Shown here: positions 1 to 10,990 of the stretch, in pieces
Position numbering within the stretch: the first letter of the stretch is position 1
How the letters are laid out: each line of letters begins with the position of its first letter
Source: Conoideocrella luteorostrata
Taxonomy: Eukaryota; Ascomycota; Sordariomycetes; Hypocreales; Clavicipitaceae
Assembly (NCBI GenBank): GCA_032433595.1
Contig: JASWJB010000209.1
Span: forward strand, 1-64,000
Direction of reading: 5' to 3'
Length of the DNA: 64,000 nucleotides
Program-made: the position numbers and the translations under genes
Notes under the pieces: generated by a model
Database searches by the model: none
Told to the model about the DNA's origin: nothing
The model's input: only the letters and a program-made list of their open reading frames with translations

Positions 1-17
1 TGTGTGTGTGTGTGTGA
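1..17. repeat. TG dinucleotide microsatellite at window edge
   Basis: Eight TG units open the window, so the tract probably continues to the left. It is a simple repeat and no gene is attached to it. The following 850 bases (to about 870) contain an A-run near 614-625, one GTACGGAGTA motif copy near 660, and no reading frame with plausible splice structure or recognisable protein similarity. Confidence 0.8.
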
Positions 18-884
18 CCGTGCCAACTTGTTGGGCATCAGCTTGGACCACATCGTCAGAGATGCTTGCTACCTCATCGTCCTTACGAACGATACACAAT
101 TGAAACATTCTTCACCTATCATCAATCCATCGGCAACAGTATTGCCAAGCATGCCAGGATATACTGGTCCCATATTAAAAACACGCTTGGCGCAGAAGGC
201 TCGTCAATATATTCTGTCATGCGAACGCCATGTCGTTACAGTCCCAAGCAATCCAATGATGGCCCTCCACACTAAAGAGAAGTTCTGCTGTGCGGGCATA
301 AATCGTTTCTTCTTGAAGTCTTCGCGGTCCCGTTAATATGCGACTTACTATGCAATGCATTGGTGGCTATCCGCTCGGACTCCGTAGGTAGGTTGAAGAG
401 CGTATTTGTTCTCACTTCGATTGACTGTCATCACACCCCACGCATTTTTGGGGGTATCCTTTAGTTTTTTGAAACATAGCTAGTGTATTCCATTCTTAAT
501 TTATTGTTCAATGAGGGTTGTAAGCTGTAGTAGGTAGCTGTGGGAAGCTGTGATCGGAGGCTGATTGTGAGTGGTAAGGATAGTATGCACATAGCTTGCG
601 ACTAATGCTAACTAAAAAAAAAAAAGGCGCAAATAGCCCTTAAAGTGTATCCTTTTGGAGTACGGAGTAGAGGCACCTGTTTTTAAGCCTTGCCGGCTCG
701 TAATATTGCTATTCTCCGCTTTTCTTATAGTGCCTATTCGCTTTTGGGCAGCATTTTGGCTGACTTTAGCTAATGTGCTAGAGTAACTTCTTTGTCCTCG
801 GTACCAAGAGCGGCGGCATAAATCTCTGCCTAGCCGAATCAGGTGTAATGGCGGGGCTAATACCTATAGTTAACCCGTATTTCT

Positions 885-1109
885 AGGCACCAGCAAGCAA
901 GTTCACTCGCACTTCTGGAACTTGTCAAGGATAACCTCAAAACACTGGAGAGAGGAAGCACGTCTGATCCCTCGAAGATCCGCTGCAAATTCATTGACGA
1001 ACTGCATGTGCGCCATTTCGACAAACTGAGGGAGAGGCAAGCTAGCCAAGCTGGTATTTTTGGATCAAATCCTACCGAGAGGGAATCGGTCAGGACGAGT
1101 CTGTGCTGA
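885..1109 (+). pseudogene. coding-like terminal exon or gene remnant, unidentified
   Basis: The + frame that ends at the TGA at 1107-1109 reads as a helical, charged, protein-like segment (it includes the stretches LALLELVKDNLKTLE and IRCKFIDELHVRHFDKL) and is open back to about 870. It has no ATG. It is preceded by TTCTAG (ending at 885), which would serve as an intron acceptor, but no upstream exon was found in the 870 bases available. It sits only 150 bp before the Opi10 gene. It could be the last exon of a gene whose body is highly diverged, a decayed remnant, or chance. The family was not recognised. Confidence 0.3.
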
Positions 1110-1259
1110 CTTAGGTAGGTACTGAAATAACCTCACCTTTAATTTAGCATGGGCCGCCGGGCAACATGACATGGTAACAGCGACTAACCCAAAGCATAGA
1201 AAAGACTACAAAAACTCGTCGAGCAATCGAGCTTGTAGCACTATAGCTGGGTTTAACAG

Positions 1260-1880
1260 ATGTCTGGGCCTCTATTTGGGCTTGTACCAACTGGTCAACC
1301 ACTTATTACAAATCCTACATCAACTCCATCACCTACGTCATTCCTTTACACCCTCCCGATTGCCAAGTCATTCTCCCATGTTACGGTATTCTTGTTACCC
1401 AACATCACCCTTCCCGAGAATACTGCAGCTGCAATCTATTTAGCCACAATCAAGGATGTTGCGAGCGGGGCTCAATCTGGCGGGACGCCGAATTTCAGAT
1501 TTCTTGGTGGCATAGGGCCGGGGAAAGACAGCGCTCTGTTTAAGATCACCTCAAACTCCGGAGAAACGGATGGTGACGGGTTATTGATTGGAATTTCTAT
1601 CGAGTCAGCTGACTCTGTTGGTCAACGCCTACAACAAATGTCCGCTGAGAAGACTGGCAATGTAGGCTCCAATTCCAATCCATCGCAGCTTCCTGTCTCT
1701 GTTCTGGCCCAACGAATAATACAGAATGCATTCAACTTCCTGGCAAGTTTCAGTGCATCTGCCGGTCCTGGAGGCGTGGAGGTTATTCCTCTTAAAGCCT
1801 TTGAAGACTGGTGGCGGAAGTTCGAGTCACGAGTTCGTGCCGATCCAACCTTCCTCGAGAAGCAGGCCGATTACATATGA
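1260..1880 (+). CDS. OPI10: Opi10/Hikeshi family protein (DUF775)
   Basis: A single-exon gene of 206 aa starting at ATG 1260. The N-terminal half has the Hikeshi-type pattern: a short start, a GQPL turn, then SHVTVFLLPNITLPENTAAAIYL (read here in two parts, SHVTVFLLPN and ITLPENTAAAIYL), which matches the family's hydrophobic core with the LPxxTAAAIY element, followed by FRFLGGIGPGKDSALFKI. In animals Hikeshi binds ATP-loaded Hsp70 and carries it through the nuclear pore under heat stress; yeast Opi10 was named from an inositol-overproduction phenotype. The length fits the family (about 200 aa). A TTTAACAG just before the ATG resembles an intron end, so a 5' UTR intron is possible. The gene converges on YND1, with 240 bp between stop codons. 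Confidence 0.85.
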   Translation: MSGPLFGLVPTGQPLITNPTSTPSPTSFLYTLPIAKSFSHVTVFLLPNITLPENTAAAIYLATIKDVASGAQSGGTPNFRFLGGIGPGKDSALFKITSNSGETDGDGLLIGISIESADSVGQRLQQMSAEKTGNVGSNSNPSQLPVSVLAQRIIQNAFNFLASFSASAGPGGVEVIPLKAFEDWWRKFESRVRADPTFLEKQADYI

Positions 1881-2120
1881 AAGACGAGGGCATCCAACCC
1901 AACAGTTAGATAAAAGCTCGTGTAATACGGAATTGTACTTATTCACCTGCATCGACGATAGCCGGGCTATCATGATCCACTTGTTATCAATAATGACACT
2001 CTTAAACTATTACGTACTTTGTCATAAGAGATGATAATTTCTTGAGGACAACAAACGATATACGCACAAGCATAGAACTTAGGCACGAATCGCCCGCCCC
2101 TGGCATTAATACATTATTAA

Positions 2121-4247
2121 TCAACAGTCTTGTAAAGGAATCATAAAAGGACTTTTCAGTCGAGTTGGGCTGCCTGCTCTACTTCTCCGCCCAGCATTCA
2201 ACATTTGGAGATTTGTTGTCAGATGCTCTCGACTTTCGGTCCGCACCACCAACCCAGTTCGATCCATCACCGACGGCGGATGAATGTCGTCAAACCGGTC
2301 CGAGTTTACTTTTGGTGTTCCTGCACCTGCATATCTATTGACACGCGATGCTTCACTAGTATCGGAACCCTCCAGCTCATCAGAGGCCGCATCTAACTCA
2401 TATTCGGAGGCGTCTCCTTCTTCCAGAACTCGTTCGTAGTTTGCTGATCTACGGCAAAAAACTGTATTGATCAGCCCTCTACCCCGCCTTGGTTTGCGCC
2501 CCGAATAGCGCCGCCGCCATGGAATAGCGCCAAGTATTTGGCGTCTTCGATCAGGCTTACGCAACAAGAATGCCATCAAAAAAAAAAGTAGCATGAGGCC
2601 AAGAACGTTGTACATTGTATTTCCATGTACAGAAACGATCTCATCAGCATCAGGATCGTCCTTATTAGAGTAGGAGCTTAGAGACAAAGGTACTGATCCC
2701 GCATGCTCGAAATCAGGGGGCATTTCTGGTGCTACATTGCTCCCGAATCCAACGGGCAAAGAGGATCTGCTTGGCAGTATTTGCCCGGCGGCATAAAGGA
2801 CCATCTTTCCTAATGTCCAACTCACTTCAACGCCTTGTACCGTATCAACAGGCTGGAACGGATCCGTAAAGTCTTGCTTGCCCTTGTCTTGACTCTCATG
2901 GGTTGTATTGAGGCTGGACTGAGGAGTCGGATCCACGCCAAGTCGGGGGATCCCTATTCCTTCATACAAGATATTTATCATCCATGAAGCTTTGAAGCAC
3001 GCAATTTGTGCGTCTTTAACCTTTTCTTCAGTCGATTTCTTCCGTTTGAAAATGTCACTTTCTATTGCTGCCCATTCCCGGCTGCAAAACTCCGAAACTT
3101 TACGCTGGTACGTTGCAAGGTCATATGCTTTTTGTTCCTTGCCGAATACGCCGTGAGTGGCATGCCAATACTCAGATACCCCGATGAAATGATTGACTTC
3201 AAAGTCTATTGCTGGTACATGCTGGCCGTTGAGGAGGCATGGATGATCATTGCATGGAGCATCCTTCCTGAGGAGTGGGTAAGTCTTCTTTAAGCACTCA
3301 TCAAAAGCTCCCGTGCCACTCAAAGTATACTTGTGGTCCGGTGATTTATCGGGTATAAATTGTGGGTCAAGAGGGATCTGAAGCCCTCTGGGCATGCAAG
3401 GGTCGGGGAGGATGTTGTTGGTGATATCACCGTAACTCTCGAACAAGCTTTGAAGGTATCGTGACCGAGCTTTATTAGCCCCAAAGCCTAACCAAGTTGC
3501 CGTAAATACTTTATACTCAGACGATGAACCATCCAAATGCCGCAGTCGAATTAGTTTCAGATCGTTCGCATGCCGCTCAGCTTCGGTTATATTAGGTGCG
3601 AAGGCAATTTGTGCTGAAGCACCACCCATGTCAAGAAATCCATACGTGTGATGGGCTTTCCCATGAGTGTGTCCTTTATGCCAATCAAGCCCCCCCAAGA
3701 GATAGTTTATTGCAACCCAGCCGTACAGACCTTCTGTCTCACCAGATATGACTTGAACCCGCTCATCGCAATCAGGAAGGAGAAATCTTGTGTTGACCTG
3801 AAAAGTTGTGCAGATGCTTCGGAGTAGCGCTGTTTGTTGAGATTTTGGGAGTAAGCGGACCCCTGCTGTGGCCATTAAATAAATCGGTGTTTCTGAGATT
3901 TTATTATCTGGTACCGCATCGACAGCCACATCAATGAGCGACTGAAGATGATCGCGGCCAACTGATGCCAAATCATCTGCAAAAGTGGCAATACCAGGAT
4001 GTATCTTCTTGCTCTTTTTGAGTTTCAATTTTGGCAAGCTTCGCAATTTTGCAAAGGAGGCGTCGTTGCTGGCTTCTATGGGGTGTTTCCATTTATAGAC
4101 GTAAAGACGAGTTCCTGACGAACCAGCGTCGAGGATAACTCCATATTGTGCTTATGGGATGATTTGTTAACGAGAGCTCATATTAGGGAATGCAGAAGAA
4201 TGCCAGCAATAGATAGGGGATGAACTTCACATACAATGCCTACCCAT
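2121..4247 (-). CDS. YND1: Golgi apyrase, GDA1/CD39 nucleoside phosphatase
   Basis: Two exons: 4247-4235 and 4150-2121, joined across an 84-nt GT-AG intron (donor GTATGT); product 680 aa. The tiny first exon supplies MGRHS, and the joined N-terminus then reads directly into apyrase conserved region 1, DAGSSGTRLYVYKW (residues 12-25). Regions 2 (MATAGVRLLP, about 98), 3 (ETEGLYGW, about 142) and 4 (LDMGGASAQIAF, about 177) follow. One membrane segment lies near 518-537, with a basic and acidic cytosolic tail after it, as in yeast Ynd1. The enzyme hydrolyses nucleoside di- and triphosphates in the Golgi lumen, which supports sugar-nucleotide exchange during glycosylation. A run of A on the + strand around 2578-2587 encodes part of the membrane segment (FFL) and is a slippage-prone homopolymer. 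Confidence 0.92.
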
Positions 4248-5085
4248 CAGGTCATAATCAATAACGGAATGAGCTCGAGATAACCTTGTGCAACCAGAAT
4301 AGAGTGTGATATGTGCTAGTCTTCGGCTAGAATAGACTGTTCGTCGTGGATCGAGGGACTCGCACTACCGTTCGGTAGTTGCTTTCAGACCTGGAAGACA
4401 AAATTGAAAGCGAAACAGTATTCTCCTCCTCGTGTTGCGGTAGATAAATGTTGAGGTTGGAGATTATCTTGTAGGAGACACTGGCGCGAAATCAGACAGG
4501 GCAGTATGCAGACAGAGGTCGATACTATTTTGGCTATTGCGATGCGGATATGGTTGTAACTGGTACAGATACCAGGAGCAGATATCAGGACAGTACGGAG
4601 TACTCCGTAACAATCGTAGGAAACGTGATCTGCGCCCAACGTGACGCGGCAGTACCGTGCGATGAGCGATCCGGAACCAGTTTTAGCACTGTTCCATCTG
4701 TTGGCCCCACCTAATGTAATACCTTCCAGGCACACGAACGTCCCTCAGCAACTAAAATAAAATGCAGCGTAGTAGAGGAATATAATCATAACCCAGAGTG
4801 GAGATGGGATTATATTTCATGATACCGAACCGTCTCCTATCTATCTCTACTACAAGCTGGGGCTTTAGATACATGACGCCGCTAGTTCTTGGTAACCTGT
4901 GTCTCCTGAACTAGTACACTGGAGTTCTTATCGAGATCTTTGTCTCCAATTATAAATATTGTGGTCAGTTGAAATTCCAGTAAGAACTTCGAAACCGTCC
5001 AAACATTTGGCGAGTCTGATAGATCATTCGCAAATATGAAATTCATGACCATGGTCGGTAGGAAAGCCCCTCATGGACGCATTAG
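4248..5085. other. intergenic: YND1 promoter side and HEI10 3' side
   Basis: No gene was seen in these 838 bases. The interval holds the YND1 upstream region and the HEI10 downstream region. Its notable content is the 16-bp perfect palindrome at 4594-4609 (TACGGAGTACTCCGTA), two inverted copies of the motif that recurs through the window. Long open frames here lack ATG starts and protein-like composition. Confidence 0.7.
4594..4609. repeat. perfect 16-bp palindrome of the TACGGAGTA motif
   Basis: TACGGAGTACTCCGTA equals its own reverse complement. It is the only place in the window where two copies of the recurrent TACGGAGTA motif meet head to head. Single copies lie near 660, 15190, 15554, 21729, 22009, 22022, 22384, 26018, 44124 and 55699, all outside coding exons. 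Function unknown. Confidence 0.7.
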
Positions 5086-6040
5086 TTACACACCATACGT
5101 CTTGAATTTGGGCTGCAACTCCACATTAGGTTTCCAGACCGCACGGTTATATAGCGATTGCTGTCCATTATGGTCAATCTTTGTTGACTCGGCAAATAAC
5201 GCCCTACGCCGTGACCCATCGGTTAATGATGCTCGACCAAAGAAGCGGGGCTTATGGTTCGAATTCAGTTGACCGTACTCCATCGTGGATTGCTGAGGTC
5301 TGGTATTGAGGGAAGATTCAACAGCAGCTGAGGCTGCCCGTTGAATGTGGCCCTTTTCAGACCTGGATCTTAATCTCTGATAAAAATCCTCCATTTGCTG
5401 TAATTGACGGCTTTTGTTTCGATGGGAACTCTTTAATTCGTCGTTGCGCTGGCATACCTGGTCGCGTTCTTTCGTAATATCTGGATCGGTCAGAGCAGGA
5501 CAAAACGGGAACCAGTAAACATACCGTTAATCATATTTTGGAGGCGCATAATTTCCATATTTGCATCTTCAATCGTCTGAGATAACTTAGATTTGAGCTT
5601 CGTATATTTCTCAGTCAACGCTCTATACAGATGCTGTTGATAGAACAATTCCTGAGACTTCTGATAAGTCCAGAAGCTGAGGCTTCTCTCTATACATTCA
5701 AGTGCAATTCTCGGGCTAAAGCCAACAAGGGCAGCGGATTTATTATCATCTTTTGAATCAAGATGCGACAAGGTTGCGCCCCAACCGCACTCAATTTCTG
5801 AGCCACAAGCTGGGCAACTAGCTTGACCACTAGTCACTTCACAAGCCAGACGAAGTTGTCGAACGCAATCCCAACAAAAGATGTGACTTCTTTACGGTTA
5901 GTTACATGTCTTGATTCGAAATGTAGAAAGGTACGCAAGGTTTAGAACCAATGAGGAACGCACCTGCAGGCTGTGATGAATGCTCGATCCGTAAGTTCTT
6001 GTCTGCATTTGAGGTTGTTACACATGAGGCTAGAATCCAT
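5086..6040 (-). CDS. HEI10: HEI10-like meiotic RING E3 ligase (CCNB1IP1 family)
   Basis: Three exons: 6040-5964, 5886-5525 and 5480-5086, with introns of 77 and 44 nt; 277 aa. The spliced N-terminus places a C-x4-C pair, the ACSHIFCWDC core and the CPAC pair in order (residues 7-56), a RING of the HEI10/ZIP3 type. It continues into a long predicted coiled coil (about 100-190, rich in K, E, Q and R) and a polar tail with RFFGRAS. In Sordaria, plants and mammals HEI10 marks sites of meiotic crossover and acts as a SUMO/ubiquitin E3 on the synaptonemal complex. The 44-nt intron is very short, but it has a CTGAC branch-like site and CAG acceptor, and skipping it would break the frame. The exact C-terminal end is less certain than the RING and coiled coil. 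Confidence 0.85.
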
Positions 6041-6494
6041 TGTTTAGATGAATCGACATCGCAATAATACAAAACGGACGCGTTCTGTGGATGACGGTTT
6101 GGAAAAGTCGCGGGTGCGAAGGAGATAGAAGCTCTTGCCTGAATATATGGATCTCTGGCGCACGACTCACTTACCTGCCGAGCCAGGAAGGTGGCTTAAA
6201 CGAAGAGGCTGGACGGCAAGTATAACTGCCAAATTTCGAGCACTAATCAATGGAGAATCATGTTCGTCTTGGAGCTATGCGGACCGATGCAATACGCAAT
6301 TGTAGCCCATGGTGCTTCCTTATCATATCAAGAGCAAAAATGTGTAATAATCGGCCATCACGCAAATGTACTAGGTACAATGACTTCCCGAGACCAGGTT
6401 TGTCGATCTGGATGTCTGAATACATATCAGCGATATGTGCATTTTCTTCTACTATCTATGCGATAACACCTGATCTCATGTAAGTACTTCAGAA
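6041..6494. other. intergenic: HEI10 upstream region
   Basis: 454 bases between HEI10 and ULA1, both on the minus strand. The interval holds the HEI10 promoter and ULA1 3' region. No coding frame with plausible structure was seen, and no clear binding-site cluster. Confidence 0.6.
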
Positions 6495-8380
6495 CTAGGC
6501 ATCGACTCCGTGTCCGGCCCAGTTACCATCAAGGCTTAGGCGTAGGATCTGGCAACGACTTTCTATGCCATCAAATATGCAGGTATTATCAATTGGAACA
6601 TATTGCCCTGTCATAATCTTGATCATCTCCTGCGCTACCATTCCCCCAATCAATGCGGAAACGTTGTGTAGCTCCCCAGAATCCGATCTTGATAGTTCTT
6701 GCGCCACTTGAAATAGTCGTTGGTTACCAGCCAGTTTGGGTACAAAGTTTGTGACGTGTTCAACTATCTCCCCTGGGCTGGCTTTGGGGGCTGAAGCCAA
6801 GCTATTCAAGGCAAGATAGATCGGTATCAAGGAATATGGCGTTTGAAAACCGGTCGTTTCTGCAAGTTCATCATTGAGGAGCTCGTTTTCTGTTCAGTTC
6901 AAACTCTTGGTTAGTTCTGCGCTAAGCTGTTCGAGATGCAAGCTGTTAGGGCTCATTTTGACATACCAACAACCTGGTGGATGCTTGGTGCATCGTGTGA
7001 GCCAAGAAGGAGCTTTATGAATTTTGCGTTCTTGCAGAAGAGCACAACCTCGTGTCGTTCAATTCGTTCTCCGCCAGTCATAGCGCGAACCATCCTCATA
7101 ACCTCATCGGCATCTTGCCTCGCCTTGCTTTTGTATATAGACTGAAGCTCCATGTATACATCGGACTGGGCTTTCATGTCTGGCACTCCACCTGGCAGTG
7201 GGAGCTGGTGATGCATGTGGTAGAACTGCTTTACCGCCTTTGCGATGATCCAGAAATTTTCCACCTGGTGGTCCTAAACAGACGAGTTAGCTTTGTTATT
7301 GGAAACAAATGAAAAGAACCTAGTTGCATGTACGCTAATTTGTGCTTTGTCTTCAAGATTGAATACTTCCTGCAAGGATACTGACAACGACGATTGTGAG
7401 ACATGCTTCATTACTGCGGCAACGGCCTCATCGAAATTTTCTTCACCACCTTCAGGATTGTTCCTTCTAGTTCCCTGAGCCACAAAATCTCGAAATGTGG
7501 TTTTTTGTGAGTAGGTCGATGGCATAACACCGCCGTTGGCCGCTTTCCACTTCTCGAGGTAGTGAAGTAAGATTGCAACCCAAGGTAAATGCCCATGATT
7601 GTGATCACTCTGATGGTCGATATCCCCGGTTAGATCCCGCGCGAAATCAGAAAGTTGCGCCCACGGATATAGAAGCCTCAAATCCGCAGTTGCAGCTTCA
7701 TCGGGATGGGTGTCCACAATAGGAAGAAGCGTGTGCAGCTTGACTGTAAAATATGCATAAAACCCAGAGCTATGAACTGCCAAAAGAGGAATATTGTGCT
7801 GTTCGGCGTGGATCTCCAGAGATCTTACATGATTCAAGTTAAGCGGTAAGGTATACAGAATAATCGTGAATGGCGGAGACAAAGAAATCAGTTTCCCAAT
7901 GTCTAGATCTGCCTTACCCGGATGGTCAGCCCTGAGGGGTAGGAATGCTGAAATTGAAACACATACATTGTCTTTGGGGAACCAGTCACCTTGGACTTCA
8001 GGATTAAGTTCCACTAGGTAGTCCCTACAGCAAAGGGCTCGAGATTTCCCCAAACACACTTCATCGAGAAAGAAGTTGACCCCCAGATCTGGGTCTTTGA
8101 CAGTAGCACCATCCGCAACAGTAAACCTCCCAATGCCTGAATTCCAACGTTGTTAAATGAATTGTTTTGCATGTAATAGTCGTGACTTACCTGGCAGAAC
8201 TAAATTCTTGAGAGTCTCAAAACCCACCGTCCCAGTGCCAGTATTGACGAGAAGAACATGAGCAGATTCCAGGGCAGCCTGTCCAGATGCAGCCCAGAGG
8301 CGAAGCTGTCGATCATATTTTCGTTCCTTATCAGTTGGGCCATGCAGACTGTGGCCGGCCATGCGTTGGCCTTGAGACAT
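6495..8380 (-). CDS. ULA1: NEDD8-activating enzyme E1 regulatory subunit
   Basis: Four exons: 8380-8191, 8136-7334, 7273-6967 and 6889-6495, with introns of 54, 60 and 77 nt; 564 aa. The start was taken at ATG 8380; the frame is open a little further 5' but has no other ATG. The N-terminus has the E1 signature [18 protein letters not shown] followed by a Rossmann-like start ([13 protein letters not shown]). The C-terminal exon has [25 protein letters not shown], the conserved ThiF/E1 tail (shown here as [17 protein letters not shown] then QYVPIDNT). ULA1 (AXR1, NAE1, APP-BP1) pairs with UBA3 to activate NEDD8/Rub1, which is then attached to cullins. No catalytic cysteine is expected in this subunit. 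The second intron uses the GTACAT donor; a nearby GTTCTT donor would break the frame. Confidence 0.9.
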
Positions 8381-9258
8381 GATACGCAGTTGCTGTAGCT
8401 TGTGACGCTCAGTAAGAGCCAAAATAGTTTACAAGCGCGATGGAAGCGAAGCTAAGCGTCTGCGGCAACACGACACAGGCTGTCGTTAATAACGCAAGAC
8501 AGGTGCAGTCTGAACTACTGCAATACTAGTGTTGGAACAGAAGATTTTACGAGATTGATATCAAGTGGTAAAAGTGCGCAGCTGTCCATATGCATGTACA
8601 GATGACGAGATTCTTTCAAAGACATCATGAAGAATCTAGACTTTACAACGACTAGACTGGGAGGGGAGACATGGTCAGACCCAGTGGGCATTGAACAGCA
8701 CTGGGCGATTCCCTGATTAGCGGGGCGGATCGCCAGGCTTTCCCCATTCTGCACGTGCTACGCTGCCTCAACAGTGAAGAGTGCTTGAACAGTTTCTACC
8801 TACATTCTACTTGCCACTGAAGGAAGAATCCTCATGCAATACATCTCTGAGACATAAATATTTCTATCCAGGATGCAAGACTGATATTGAAGGCCTATCG
8901 ATGTATAGTAACACCGAATCAAGAAACGTACACGGTCCTACACCCTTATCCTTGAATATGCTTCTCCTGCTGTGTGACAAAGTTGGAGTCTATTGTAGGA
9001 CTCAATGTCGCGATAATTGCGGCCTTAATTCATTGTAATTTACCTCTGAGACGTCGTTGTTTAAGGGTGATGACCCCAGCATGTTCTGTCGCGATTAGTA
9101 TATGACAGTATGACCTTGTCTCAAACTTTGTAATGGCTTTTGCAGCCATGCACTGGCAATTTTCGACAAGCTTCACCTCAAACTGCTACCATCCCAAAAT
9201 TGACTTCAATGTCTATCTCTTGGACCTTTTTGTATCTTCCTTTGATATATGGTGCGTT
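8381..9258. other. intergenic: ULA1 upstream region
   Basis: 878 bases between the ULA1 start and the end of the CCA-adding enzyme gene. Short open frames occur on both strands (8515-8754, 8781-9038), but they lack splice context and recognisable composition, and I do not call them genes. Confidence 0.6.
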
Positions 9259-10990
9259 TCAGTTATCCGGTCTAGGTATGCCAAGCTCATCACGACAACG
9301 CTTGATCTCTTCAATGGCTCCATTTGGATTTACCTCATGTGGGTTTCTGAATTGCCACTCCATGCAAACATCTAAGGCTTTACCAGTCCACTTTCCGGGT
9401 GGTACACCAAGTGCTCGAGCTAAAGTGCGACCATCCAGCAATAATTTCACTGCTGAAGCATCGTAAACATCCATCTCACAGATTTTATTGATGAATATTT
9501 GCCAGCCGCTGAGGAACTCATCCCGTGCTAAATTTAGAGTTAGCTTGTTAGAGTAATTGGAGAACTTGCATAGCGGCGAACAAACCTGTGTCGCCGGCTT
9601 TTGGCCAAGTATGTAGGTTCTCCAAGGCGTCTACCATGAGCGCGCTCAGCACTTGAAGTGTCCATTGCCCTCCATGCGAGTCCCATGCCCGAATTGCCAT
9701 GCCCAGAGTATCCCGTGCGATCGTCACCGACTCATTGCTGGATGTCGCCATTTTCATCTCCATGATTTCTTTTCTATGTCGGTGACTAGCTGTTATAGTG
9801 ATCGTCAACTTGTTCGGGGCCTTGAACCCTTCTCGGGCCGCAATAGAAACCGGTGGCAGTTTGTTTGCCTTCCGAAGGCCTCCATGATACTCCTCGGGAG
9901 GGTCATTTATCCTCATCCACGGACTGAGGGCGGCCAAGTTCCAAGCCACATACGCAGCATCTTCAGAACGTACCAGAAATTGGCCAATAGAGCCCGGGTT
10001 GGTGTCTTGCAATAAGTCATTAAGACACTCGTAGGCCACATGCCATCGGGATGTATCAGGCTTTGTGAACAGCTCCCAGTTAGAGCATGTGAATATTGCG
10101 TGATAGAGGTGAAGCTTGTCAACAAGTTCTAGAGCAGAAGAGGGACGTCGGCCCTTCAGCATTTTTTCAAGTTCATTTCCAACTCTCTCCCGACTGATTT
10201 TAACCTGGAGAGCCTTCAGCACTTGTTCGTTTGCCATGACATTACGAGTGTCGTCGTGTATGGTAAAATCAAGGCGGCTGGCAAACCGCACCAGACGAAG
10301 GACGCGAAGGGGATCGTCTTTGAACGTTTCCAGCGGATTCAAGGGTGTTCTCACGACTTTGCCTGCCAAATCTTGCAGGCCACCGGTGAAGTCTTCAATT
10401 TCGTTCGTGTGAAGGTTATAGAATAAAGCGTTGATGGTGGCATCGCGACGAAGCGCATCTTCTTCAGGTGTGCCAAATTCGACCACTGGATTACGGCTTG
10501 TTTCTGCATACTGCTCTTTTCGCAAATTGACGAGATCTAAATCCAGGCCAAATATTCTTAGCATGGCTGTCTCTAGATGCTTTGATTTGTCGGGATTTCT
10601 TGCAACATTGTGCAGGTTACCGATATCATCTGATTTGATCGAGTACTTCCTTATTGCCTCTTCTGTGCTACAGTATGCACACATGCGCTGTGCGAAGTCG
10701 ACTCCAGTCATCAAATTAATAGCAACATCTATGTCGTGGGTTTCAATGCCGAGCACTTTGTCGCGGACCCAGCCTCCAGCCCAACGAATAACTAAAGGCT
10801 GCTCAGTAACCCTTGACTTGTTTATGTATTTGGACACGTCTAGTAAAAGATGTCGAAGCTGGCTCTCTCGTCGGTTTAGCTGCATTGTGTGTATCATCCT
10901 GGTAGATAGGTGGTCTCTGAGAAAAGTGCCTAACTTTCTTTTGGTCATCACGAGCGCTAAACTCGATGGGCGACTGGCGTTAGAGAGCAT
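9259..10990 (-). CDS. CCA1: CCA-adding tRNA nucleotidyltransferase
   Basis: Two exons: 10990-9586 and 9527-9259, joined over a 58-nt intron; 557 aa from the first ATG. The class II polymerase-beta head is clear: RWAGGWVRDKVLG, then HDIDVAINLM with the catalytic DxD, then EEDALRRDATINALFYN and DDPLRVLRLVRFASRLDF, which are the nucleotide-selecting elements. The enzyme adds the 3' CCA end to tRNAs in nucleus/cytosol and mitochondria. In-frame methionines at codons 1, 15, 32 and 36 precede the catalytic core, and the first 35 residues are basic and serine-rich, like a mitochondrial presequence. Yeast CCA1 sorts isoforms by choosing among in-frame starts, so the same is likely here (inference). 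Confidence 0.93.

Noticed and set aside
4..336. 110-codon plus-strand open frame at the left edge
   Set aside because: It begins at GTG inside the TG repeat, has no fungal start codon and no recognisable domain.
4385..4735. 116-codon minus-strand frame
   Set aside because: It starts at a non-ATG codon, spans the intergenic palindrome and has a composition unlike its neighbours' proteins.
8381..8422. 14-codon longer start for ULA1
   Set aside because: The extension would begin with TTG; the first ATG is at 8380.
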